DNA of 58,922 nt. Source: Thermostichus vulcanus str. 'Rupite'. Lineage in GTDB: Bacteria > Cyanobacteriota > Cyanobacteriia > Thermostichales > Thermostichaceae. A program made the position numbers and the translations under genes. Under the pieces are notes generated by a model that did not search any database, was not told the origin of the DNA, and saw only the letters and a list, made by a program, of their open reading frames with translations. The stretch spans positions 1 to 58,922 of the forward strand of contig NZ_JAFIRA010000020.1 of the NCBI RefSeq assembly GCF_022848905.1. Direction: 5' to 3'. Below are positions 18,362-25,148 of the stretch, one piece after another (within the stretch, counting starts at the first letter, position 1; each line of letters begins with the position of its first letter).

Positions 18362-19198
18362 CTAGCCATGATGCCAAAAGGGAGTACCCAGAACTGGGGT
18401 ACTGGGTTGAGCAGTATCTTGAGGTTGCATCGCCCCGGCAAGGTAGGCCTGACGACCGGCATGTACCGCCTGGGCAAACGCGGCTGCCATTGCTACTGGA
18501 TCCCGAGCCAAGGCCACGGCTGTATTCAACAGCACCCCATCAAACCCCCATTCCATCACCTGGCAGGCATGGGAGGGCAGCCCCAAACCGGCATCGATGA
18601 TCAGGGGGGCCGTAATGCGCTCCCGCAGCGTGCGTAGGGTGTAAGGATTGAGGGGGCCTTTGCCGGTACCGATCGGAGCTGCCCAGGGCATGACCACTTG
18701 GCACCCCACATCCAAAAGACGTTGGCAAAGCACCAGATCATCTGTGCTGTAGGGCAAAACCTTGAACCCTCGCCGAATCAGCTCTGCAGCAGCAGCGGGT
18801 AGCTGGACGGTGTCCGGCTGCAGGGTATAGTCATCCCCGATCAGTTCCAACTTGATCCAGTCGGTGGCGAACACTTCCCGGGCCATCTCCGCCGTGGTGA
18901 TGACCTCCTGCAGACTGTGGCAGCCAGCGGTATTGGGCAGGATCGGAACGCCCATCTTTTGCAAAAGAGCCCAGAAGCCCTGGGAGGTGTCCAAGCCCAG
19001 CGCCCCCTGCCGCCGCAAGGAAGCCGTCAGCAGGCAAGGACGAGCCTGGGCTACCGCCTGCTCCAAAAGGGCCGGGGAGGGATAACGGGCCGTACCCAGC
19101 ATCAGGCGGCTTTTCAAAGGCCGATCATAGAGGATCAAGGGATCCTCATCCACAGGGGTCAAGGGTAGGGGATTAGGGGGGTTGAAAAGGGTAGACAT
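18362..19198 (-). CDS. thiG: Thiazole synthase
   Basis: A 278-residue ThiG that builds the thiazole phosphate of thiamine from deoxyxylulose 5-phosphate, dehydroglycine and ThiS-thiocarboxylate. Visible are [19 protein letters not shown] near the start and [11 protein letters not shown], whose Lys should form the Schiff base with the sugar. [17 protein letters not shown] and [31 protein letters not shown] form the phosphate end of the barrel. It is the third gene of a thiO-thiS-thiG run, which supplies all steps from glycine to thiazole apart from ThiF activation. Confidence 0.93.
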   Translation of the reverse strand: MSTLFNPPNPLPLTPVDEDPLILYDRPLKSRLMLGTARYPSPALLEQAVAQARPCLLTASLRRQGALGLDTSQGFWALLQKMGVPILPNTAGCHSLQEVITTAEMAREVFATDWIKLELIGDDYTLQPDTVQLPAAAAELIRRGFKVLPYSTDDLVLCQRLLDVGCQVVMPWAAPIGTGKGPLNPYTLRTLRERITAPLIIDAGLGLPSHACQVMEWGFDGVLLNTAVALARDPVAMAAAFAQAVHAGRQAYLAGAMQPQDTAQPSTPVLGTPFWHHG

Positions 19199-19227
19199 CT
19201 CTTTCTGAACAGACTCTCAAGGTTGGT

Positions 19228-19425
19228 TTAGCCACCGACGACAGGGGTCAGGATTTCCAGCTGGTCCCCTTCTTGCAAAGGAGTTTGGGCGTACTGGGTG
19301 CGGGGGACAAAATTTTGGTTCACCGCCACGGCAAAGGGGCTGCTGACCTCCAGCAGTGCTACAGCCTCTGCCAAGGTGAGGCCATCGGGTAGCTCACGCG
19401 GTTCTTGGTTGATCACAATACGCAT
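19228..19425 (-). CDS. thiS: Sulfur carrier protein ThiS
   Basis: A 65-residue ubiquitin-fold sulfur carrier. It ends in LTPVVGG; the C-terminal Gly-Gly is adenylated and turned into a thiocarboxylate for ThiG. The first 13 bases overlap the end of thiO, and thiG begins about 30 bases after it, so the three genes are almost certainly one operon. Confidence 0.93.
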   Translation of the reverse strand: MRIVINQEPRELPDGLTLAEAVALLEVSSPFAVAVNQNFVPRTQYAQTPLQEGDQLEILTPVVGG

Positions 19426-20645
19426 GAAGCAGGGTTCTCAGGAGCAGTTGAGTGATTATTTGCAGTATCAACCTGAAAACGGATCCCTAGCTGCTTGGCC
19501 AGGGTGCAGGTACCCTGTTGCACGTATTCCAAAACAGCATCGTGGATGGCCGGAGAGATCATAAACCCATGGCGGTAGAGACCGTTAATCTGTAGCAGGC
19601 GCGGGGAGAGTTCCACCACCGCCGGTAGGTTATCCGGCAAGGTCGGGCGACAGCGACTGTTCAACTCCAGGATGCGCGCCTCGGCAAATCCCGGATGGAC
19701 GGTATAGGCAGCACTGAGCAACTCCAGCGTAGACCGCACGCTGACCGGGGAGGGATCCTCACTTTCGATTTCTGTGGCCCCGACTACGAAAAGATGATCC
19801 GGCTTGGGGGCAATGTAAATCGGGTAGCGGGGGTGTAGTAGGCGGGTTGGGCGTTGCAGCTTCACATCGGGCGCATAAAGGCGAGCCACCTCACCTCGCA
19901 CACCACGTAAAGGTTGGCCGACAGGCCCCTCGCCCCGGGATCCCAACCCACGGCAGTCCAGAACCCAACCCCCACTATGGCGCTGCCAAGCCCGTGCCGC
20001 CTCCAGATCCCAAGGGCAACCCCATTCCACCTCTAGACCCTCAGCTCGCAACTTCGCCAAGAGAGCCGAGAGCAACTGGCGGTTGTCCAGTTGGCCCTCG
20101 TGGGGCAGGTACAACCCCTGGTCAAACTGCCCGGCCACCGCCGGTTCCAGTTGGGCCAAGCTTTGGGCATTGAGAGGCTGAGGCGCTGGCAGATCCGGCA
20201 GGTGAGTGAGAACATCCGCCAGTAGCGCGGAAAACCGTCTGGCCTCGCCGGCATCTTGCCGGTGCCAAAGGATGAGGGTTCCCTGCTGCTGAAAAAAAAC
20301 CGGCTGGGGTAAGGGAGCCAAAAGAGAGGGCCAGCGAGACAGGGCATAGTACCCCTGCGCCACAACGCTGGCTTCGGTGATCACAGATTCCGCCAGGGGA
20401 GCCAGCATGGCGGCGGCTACGTGAGCAGCACTGCTACCCGTAGCTTCACCGGGGGCAGCATCCACGATGCGGACGGGATACCCGAGTTCGGCCAGACTTA
20501 CAGCCATCAAACGACCGATTAAGCCTGCCCCCATTACAAGGATGGGATCCCGTCGGCCCCCAGAAAGGATCCCGGCAGGGATCTCTATCGATATCGATGC
20601 TGGCAACAGAGGAGCTTCGGTCGGAATGGCCATGCTTGAGATCAT
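19413..20645 (-). CDS. thiO: Glycine oxidase
   Basis: A 410-residue FAD-dependent amine oxidase. The dinucleotide-binding region is ILVMGAGLIGRLMAVSLAELG, followed by SSAAHVAAAMLAPLAE, the ThiO-type FAD contact. C-terminal motifs HPRYPIYIAPK, FVVGATEIES and INGLYRHGFMISP match DAO-fold glycine oxidases. It oxidises glycine to the imine used by ThiG. In some cyanobacteria ThiO and ThiG are fused; here they are separate with thiS between. The protein starts with an ATG at 20645 or 20633. Confidence 0.9.
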   Translation of the reverse strand: MISSMAIPTEAPLLPASISIEIPAGILSGGRRDPILVMGAGLIGRLMAVSLAELGYPVRIVDAAPGEATGSSAAHVAAAMLAPLAESVITEASVVAQGYYALSRWPSLLAPLPQPVFFQQQGTLILWHRQDAGEARRFSALLADVLTHLPDLPAPQPLNAQSLAQLEPAVAGQFDQGLYLPHEGQLDNRQLLSALLAKLRAEGLEVEWGCPWDLEAARAWQRHSGGWVLDCRGLGSRGEGPVGQPLRGVRGEVARLYAPDVKLQRPTRLLHPRYPIYIAPKPDHLFVVGATEIESEDPSPVSVRSTLELLSAAYTVHPGFAEARILELNSRCRPTLPDNLPAVVELSPRLLQINGLYRHGFMISPAIHDAVLEYVQQGTCTLAKQLGIRFQVDTANNHSTAPENPASCVL

Positions 20646-20778
20646 AGCCAGCCCGGGATCCCAAGGTCTACCGTCATCGGGAGGGACTGAGAAGTTTACT
20701 ACGAACCCATTGACTCTACAGGGTGCGGCATTTTAGGGGGGTATTCTGAACTTTCCGGTTGAACCCTTTGGATCTGCC

Positions 20779-21783
20779 ATGAGCTTGCCTCTCCACCTAC
20801 CTGACTGGCTCCTAGGCCAAACTCTGTTGCAGCGCCTCTTTACCTGGAGCTTTTTGATTTCTCTATTGGTGTCTGGCATTCGTTTGGCTGTGCCGGTGTT
20901 GCTGGCGGTATTGGGGGAGGTGATAACCCAACGTTCCGGCATTCTCAACCTAGGTTTGGAAGGGATCCTACTGATGGGATCCTTGGCGGGTTTTGCCACT
21001 ACCTATCATCTGGAGCAAGCGGGGGTAATCGGGGCGGCTTGGATGGGATTGGGGGCGGGGATCCTGGCGGGCATGGCAATGGGCGCGGTGATGGCCCTTT
21101 TGGCCGTCTGGCTCAGGGCGGATCAGGTGGTGGCAGGGGTCACGCTGGTCTTGTTGGGGCAGGGGTTGAGCACCTATCTGTTTCGGCAACTGCTGCCCAA
21201 TAGCAATGTGCGGGTAACGGGGCTTGCCCCTTGGCCGGTTCCAGGACTGGCGGGGATCCCTGGGGTGGGAACGGTGTTGTTCAATCATGACCCAATGGTG
21301 TACCTGAGTGGGCTGTTGGTGCCTGCCTGTTGGTTGCTGTTGTTTCGCACCCAGTTTGGGCGATCCTTACGAGCGGTGGGGGAAAATCCGGCGGCGGCAG
21401 AGACCTCTGGCATCAGCGTCGAGAGAACCCGTTGGCTCGCCCTTTTGATCGGCTCTGCCCTGGCGGGGTTGGGAGGGGCGGTATTAACGGTCGTGCAGCT
21501 GCGCCTGTTTGCAGAGGGGATCACCGCTGGACGGGGGTGGATTGCCGTGGCACTGGTGTTTTTTGCCCGCTGGCACCCTGGGCAAGCGCTGCTGGGTTCG
21601 TTGCTGTTTGGGGTAGCGGATGCGCTGCAATTTCGCATTCAAGCCTTAGGATCCCAGCAATTTCCCTATGAGTTTTTGTTGATGTTGCCCTACCTGCTCA
21701 CCTTGGCGGTGCTGTGGCGCAAAGGCAAACAGGTGGAAGCCCCGGCTGCCCTTGGGATCCCTTATCTGCGAGGACAACGTTAA
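20779..21783 (+). CDS. ABC transporter permease, nucleoside / simple-sugar type (BPD_transp_2)
   Basis: A 334-residue membrane protein with about nine hydrophobic segments and the family motifs VLLAVLGEVITQRSGILNLGLEG, MGAVMALLAVWLRADQVVAG and RAVGENPAAAETSGISV, as in YufQ/NupQ permeases of basic-lipoprotein type nucleoside importers. The partner permease, ATPase and lipoprotein genes are not next to it. It is divergent from thiO with about 130 bases between them, and overlaps by four bases the C-terminal piece of the dead gene downstream. Confidence 0.82.
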   Translation: MSLPLHLPDWLLGQTLLQRLFTWSFLISLLVSGIRLAVPVLLAVLGEVITQRSGILNLGLEGILLMGSLAGFATTYHLEQAGVIGAAWMGLGAGILAGMAMGAVMALLAVWLRADQVVAGVTLVLLGQGLSTYLFRQLLPNSNVRVTGLAPWPVPGLAGIPGVGTVLFNHDPMVYLSGLLVPACWLLLFRTQFGRSLRAVGENPAAAETSGISVERTRWLALLIGSALAGLGGAVLTVVQLRLFAEGITAGRGWIAVALVFFARWHPGQALLGSLLFGVADALQFRIQALGSQQFPYEFLLMLPYLLTLAVLWRKGKQVEAPAALGIPYLRGQR

Positions 21784-22122
21784 ACGCTTTCTGAAGCAGC
21801 GGCGGCTCGATCCCTGTCTTGATCTAAAGCTCTGATTTGCCGAAGGGAACGCCCTATCCGCAACACGAGCGTGAGGATACAACCCACAACTAAGAAGGGG
21901 ATCCCCCAACCCCACACCTCTAGGCCAAACTGAGCCAAGAGACAGCCCAGGCCCAGCCAAGCCAAGCGATCCGTCTGTCCACAGGGGCCAACCGACTGAA
22001 CTGTGCCACCTGCCACCAAGCCCAACAGACCAAACAGCTGCACCCAGCCGGTCAAAAGCAGCAATGCCACCATCCAAGTTAAATCCCCGTGGGGCCACAG
22101 GCCCAAGATAATCAGCAGATCG

Positions 22123-22190
22123 TTGACACTCCCCCGGTTAGAAACCGGGGGATTCTCCCTTCTAGCCCCCCACAGCTTGAAGCTGTGGAG
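22123..22190 (-). ncRNA. Candidate omega (guide-scaffold) RNA, 3' part, copy 1
   Basis: On the tnpB strand the gene end and the IS end hold two hairpins. An 11-bp stem with one loop base lies at 22168-22190, overlapping the last codons of tnpB. A 9-bp stem lies at 22131-22151, followed by GAGTGTCAA and the flanking DNA. In studied IS605-family elements the omega RNA ends at this point and the flank serves as the guide. That a transcript is made here is inference. The 5' end is unknown and probably lies further inside tnpB. Confidence 0.45.
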
Positions 22191-23334
22191 TATTCATGGA
22201 GTTCAGGGGATTGCCAAGTACCCCATCCCCTGAGCCGACCGCACCCATTACAGATACGGCTTCTTTTAGACTCAGAGGACATGAGAATCCGTCCCACTGG
22301 GCTAGGTTCATAGCCGCGTTCCAGTCGGCATCACAGCAATACCCGTCCTGCCCAGTGAACAGATGCCCACTCCTTTTCCCAATCAATCCTGTCCTATGGT
22401 CGGTTTTGGATGTGTAGGCAGCAGGACGCTTGTGCAGCGTCCTACCCGCCATTTCCAGCTTGTAGGCAACCTTCCACTCCAGGTCGTAGTACGACCAGGT
22501 ATGGCGCGATTTCCCGGCATCCGAACGCGCCTTTCGACTCTGTCTGGATTGGCGGATACCTGAGAGGTCTTCCATCCACACATCCGCATTTACCGCCTTG
22601 GCAAACCGCACAATGCGGCGGCTCACGGTGTGGTTGACTGCCCTCATCCACCGGGCTTCTTTGCGCTCCAGTCGCTTAAGTGCTCGGTATTTACCCGCCT
22701 GTTGCAACTGGGCACGACGCTTCTGGAAACGACGACGACGATAGGCTATCTCTCCACCCCCAAAAAACACCGCTCGACCCCAACGGGTGGCCGCCACCGC
22801 CAAACGGTTCTGCCCCCGGTCAACACCCAGCCGCTCTGTACTCTTCACTTCGGGAACATCCCAAGTGATAGACAGAACAGCATACCAAGCCCCACGTATT
22901 TGCATCAGTTTCAAGGTTCCCCGTTCACAATCCTGCTCGGCCAGGATGCGCTCAAGACGCTCGGCATAGTAGGAACTGCCAACCTCAAGGGGAACCCGCT
23001 TGTCACCCTGAATCGTGGGGAAGCTCACTGAGTAGGTGCTACCTACTTTGTGCAGCTTCCAGTTTTGGTTGTTGACCTCTGGCCAGAACACTTTGAAGTG
23101 CTTGACCCGCTGGCCGGCTTTCCCCTTCAGGACACGAATCACCTGGTTGGAGAGGGCCGACTTGAGGGGTGTCACCACTTTGGCGGTTGTTAATGCCCTC
23201 CGCTCCTTCGGACTGATGCGGAGCAGTTCGTTTGCCAGTTCGGTTGTCGCCCAAACCGTCTGGGCAAACATCTCTGCTTTGACCGCGTTGAGATCAAGAA
23301 ACTTGAGCTTGAGTGTGGTGGTGACCCGTTTCAT
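22162..23334 (-). CDS. tnpB: TnpB, RNA-guided nuclease-like protein of an IS608-like element
   Basis: A 390-residue OrfB/TnpB with the RuvC-like residues in place: Asp172 in GVDRGQNRLAVA, Glu255 in VWMEDLSGI and Asp337 in CDADWNAAMN. The usual four-Cys zinc ribbon between the last two is absent. The region after AYTSKTDHRTG has no CxxC pairs, only an adjacent Cys pair before Asp337. About 45 C-terminal residues follow (LKEAVSVMG...LQAVGG), and their DNA overlaps a conserved hairpin. TnpB proteins of this family cut DNA under guidance of an RNA from the right end of the element. The frame is intact and nearly identical to copy 2. Confidence 0.88.
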   Translation of the reverse strand: MKRVTTTLKLKFLDLNAVKAEMFAQTVWATTELANELLRISPKERRALTTAKVVTPLKSALSNQVIRVLKGKAGQRVKHFKVFWPEVNNQNWKLHKVGSTYSVSFPTIQGDKRVPLEVGSSYYAERLERILAEQDCERGTLKLMQIRGAWYAVLSITWDVPEVKSTERLGVDRGQNRLAVAATRWGRAVFFGGGEIAYRRRRFQKRRAQLQQAGKYRALKRLERKEARWMRAVNHTVSRRIVRFAKAVNADVWMEDLSGIRQSRQSRKARSDAGKSRHTWSYYDLEWKVAYKLEMAGRTLHKRPAAYTSKTDHRTGLIGKRSGHLFTGQDGYCCDADWNAAMNLAQWDGFSCPLSLKEAVSVMGAVGSGDGVLGNPLNSMNTPQLQAVGG

Positions 23335-23378
23335 GGGGGCTATTGTACTATTCCTGTAGATGCTTCGCCGTTATCTAC

Positions 23379-23453
23379 ATGACAGAGTACAAGCATTATC
23401 GGCATTCGGTTGGAAAGGTGTTGGAATACATCAACGACCCACACCACGGCTGA
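23379..23453 (+). pseudogene. tnpA: tnpA remnant (24 codons, internal deletion)
   Basis: An open frame reads MTEYKHYRHSVG and then runs directly into KVLEYINDPHHG before TGA. The first half looks like the start of IS200-type Y1 transposases (x-x-Y-K-x-x-R-H-S-V) and the second like their C-terminus. About 100 codons, including the HUH and Tyr catalytic parts, are missing between them. It runs divergently from tnpB, the arrangement of IS608. Copy 2 lacks even this remnant. The element therefore depends on TnpA supplied by another copy. Confidence 0.6.
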
Positions 23454-23802
23454 ATCAATTCAGCCTGTGCGCTTATATCCCCCGGTTAGAAACCGGGGGC
23501 TTTACGCTGGTTTTCGTAAATTCCCCCGGCAAACGGTTCAGGTAGGCACCTAGTTTCGAGGTTTTGCCAAACTCCTCTGCCACCAACCCATCCAGAGTGT
23601 TGATCACCATGCGTCCCAGAATGCACAACAGCGCCCCAATCCACTATCCCTGCCAAAGGCAGTAAGCGGCCCCCAACCCTGGCACAAATGCCAGCAATGA
23701 CAGAGCATTGGGGGATAGTTAAGGTGCAGCAATAGCACCCCCAACCAGCGGCCCAGCCAGCGGCAACTTTCCCAGGTGATATCTGGCACTCTCGGATACC
23801 AC

Positions 23803-23991
23803 CCCAACCGCTTGACCAGGGGCTCCCCCACATCTGGCAGAGGGGAATAGTGAAACTGCATGGCCACCTCCACTGTGTTGAGAAGATCCCGCAAAGAGCG
23901 GAGCCGGGATCCCTACCGCTATTGCTATCATGCCGATGGGGACACCGCCTGTGATCGGAGGACAGTGGCTGAACTGGTCAGAGGTTGTAGA
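23803..23991. other. Short intergenic remnant
   Basis: The sequence between the dead phosphatidyltransferase frame and the TIGR04376-like gene contains one GGGATCCC and several overlapping short frames on the minus strand. None has recognisable content. It may include the decayed promoter and N-terminus of the pseudogene. Confidence 0.4.
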
Positions 23992-24552
23992 TTATCGTTT
24001 TTGTTGCCGGAGCTTGCGCAATTCTTCTTCCACCTCCAGCTGATGAAATTGTTTTTCTAGATCATCCCAAGCATCGCCGGACTTCCCCCAATTGCCAAAA
24101 CCAAAATCCGGATTGCTAGCATTTTGGGCTTGGGCAGCTTTCACCTCTTGTAGCTTGGTTTTCACCTCTTGGCGACGCTGTTGAATTTGCGGCAACAAGG
24201 CTTCCATTTGTTGGATTTTGTCCTTCAGGGTTTTCATCTGGTTCCACAACTGGCTGCCCTTCTGCAGCAGTTCTGCTTCTCGCCGTTGGGCTCCTTGGGC
24301 CAGATCGGGGCGATTGGCCCGTTGGGCTTTTTCAATGCGGAAGTGCCAGGTTTTAATTTCCTCTCCCAAGCTGAGAATGCTCTTTTGCAGGGCTTGTTCC
24401 TGGGCGCGGCTATCCTGCAGCAGTCGCAAGGTATCGGATTCCTGCTGGCGCAACTGCTCCTCAAGGGCTTGTAGCTCGATTTCGGGATGGGCCTTGAGAA
24501 ATTCCTCCAGACGGGTTTCCAAAAATCGGATCAGATCGTCAAATAGTCCCAT
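23992..24552 (-). CDS. Coiled-coil protein, TIGR04376-like, cyanobacterial
   Basis: A 186-residue protein starting MGLFDDLIRFLETRLEEFLKAHPEIE, followed by long Gln/Glu/Leu-rich helices (about residues 25-145) predicted to form a coiled coil. A short linker (NASNPDFGFGNWGKSGDAWDDLEKQF) and a charged end close the protein. This layout matches, from memory, the cyanobacterial TIGR04376 family, whose function is not settled. It has no membrane segment. Unlike many neighbours it holds no GGATCC inside the coding part. Confidence 0.7.
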   Translation of the reverse strand: MGLFDDLIRFLETRLEEFLKAHPEIELQALEEQLRQQESDTLRLLQDSRAQEQALQKSILSLGEEIKTWHFRIEKAQRANRPDLAQGAQRREAELLQKGSQLWNQMKTLKDKIQQMEALLPQIQQRRQEVKTKLQEVKAAQAQNASNPDFGFGNWGKSGDAWDDLEKQFHQLEVEEELRKLRQQKR

Positions 24553-25148
24553 CGGTGGATCCCTTTGCCCCAGCCCTCAGTTGCGTTTAGGGTAACATCC
24601 TCCCGACGCTGTAGCTTGCTTCCCCCAGGGTTGCTACGCATACAGCGCGGGGTTCCTCTTTCATCCAGCCAACTTGTCCTCACCAGTTGCTTGATTTGAT
24701 ATGGAGGTTGTTCTGTCCAGAGGCGTTGATTCTGGTACGCCCTACCGTTCGCGTAGGTGCTCTAGGGGTCGCGGCAGCGGGCGGAACCGCTCATGACGGG
24801 GAAAACCTCCAGTCGATACCATGAAGCAGTGAACTGGCTGACCTATACCCGCGCTGCCTACCAGAGGCTAAGTGGCAAGCTTACCGTGTTCAGGTGCAAA
24901 GTGCCTATGGCCGTCAACATAAATTAATGGGGCTGTTGAGGCCAAAGAACTTGTGATCGATGCAAAGCTGGGGAGCGCGACCCTCTTTACGTCTTCTTTG
25001 CATGGCAGAGGTGAACGTGTGGGAGACAGAGAGGGTTTTTCCGCCTGAAGCGGGTATAGTAGGGGCAGCTTGAGCTTGTTGTACCTTCACCTATTCTTTA
25101 CTTTTGCTCTTTGACGTTGTTGCGCGCTCCCCAGGCCCATTGGTCAGC
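24553..25148. other. Large intergenic region upstream of the histidine kinase gene
   Basis: No protein gene is visible in about 600 bases. The left half contains the multi-hairpin element annotated separately. Further right, CTATACCCGC at 24844-24853 can pair with GCGGGTATAG near 25051-25060. The second of these also resembles a promoter -10 region (TATAGT) ahead of the kinase. No tRNA, tmRNA tag sequence, RNase P or SRP motif could be found. Confidence 0.5.
24702..24811 (+). ncRNA. Candidate structured RNA (multi-branched), type unknown
   Basis: TGGAGGTT at 24702-24709 pairs perfectly with AACCTCCA at 24804-24811 and encloses three further hairpins: GGCGT/ACGCC (24722-24741, ten-base loop), CTAC/GTAG (24742-24756, loop CGTTCGC) and AGCGG/CCGCT (24776-24791, loop GCGGAA). 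A closing stem with three internal hairpins in a gene-free region suggests a folded RNA or a relic of one, such as the scaffold RNA of a lost transposon. The strand is assigned only by convention. I cannot match it to a known family. Confidence 0.35.

Larger units (their letters stand above)
22123..23515 (-). mobile_element. IS608-like element (IS200/IS605 family), copy 1
   Basis: A 1393-bp element read on the minus strand. Its left end follows TTAC (plus 23516-23519) and its right end finishes in TCAA (plus 22123-22126), the same two cleavage tetranucleotides as IS608. Both ends carry the same hairpin, CCCCCGGTT-AGA-AACCGGGGG, at 22131-22151 and 23479-23499. It lies four bases from TCAA on the right and 16 bases from TTAC on the left. 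There is no target duplication, as expected for single-strand transposition. It contains tnpB and a wrecked tnpA and no GGATCC. It sits inside a CDP-alcohol phosphatidyltransferase pseudogene. Confidence 0.88.
21780..23802 (-). pseudogene. CDP-alcohol phosphatidyltransferase, two nonsense codons and an IS insertion
   Basis: The reading frame can be followed across the insertion. From about 23802 it gives GKLPLAGPLVGGAIAAP, then a TAA at 23719-23721. It continues LSPNALSLLAFVPGLG, meets a TAG at 23644-23646, then gives RMVINTLDGLVAEEFGKTS and KLGAYLNRLPGEFT, where it meets the IS. Beyond the IS it continues DLLIILGLWPHGD to the end at 21780. NTLDGLVAEEFGKTSKLGAYLN is the catalytic D-G-x2-A-x8-G-x3 region of CDP-alcohol phosphatidyltransferases, although the usual Arg after the Ala is Glu here. 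The gene probably once made or modified a phospholipid. An intact copy would be expected elsewhere if the function is needed. Confidence 0.75.

Noticed and set aside
20690-20735. CTGAGA and GAACCC near the divergent thiO promoter, suggesting a TPP riboswitch
   Set aside because: They lie on the strand leading away from thiO, the spacing is wrong and the second conserved helix is not found.
22196-23031. Plus-strand frames opposite tnpB that recur in copy 2
   Set aside because: They recur only because the IS is repeated; they have no motifs and are shadows of tnpB.
24844-25060. Long-range pairing CTATACCCGC with GCGGGTATAG as evidence of a group II intron or large RNA
   Set aside because: Ten complementary bases 200 nt apart with no domain V motif and no maturase are not enough.
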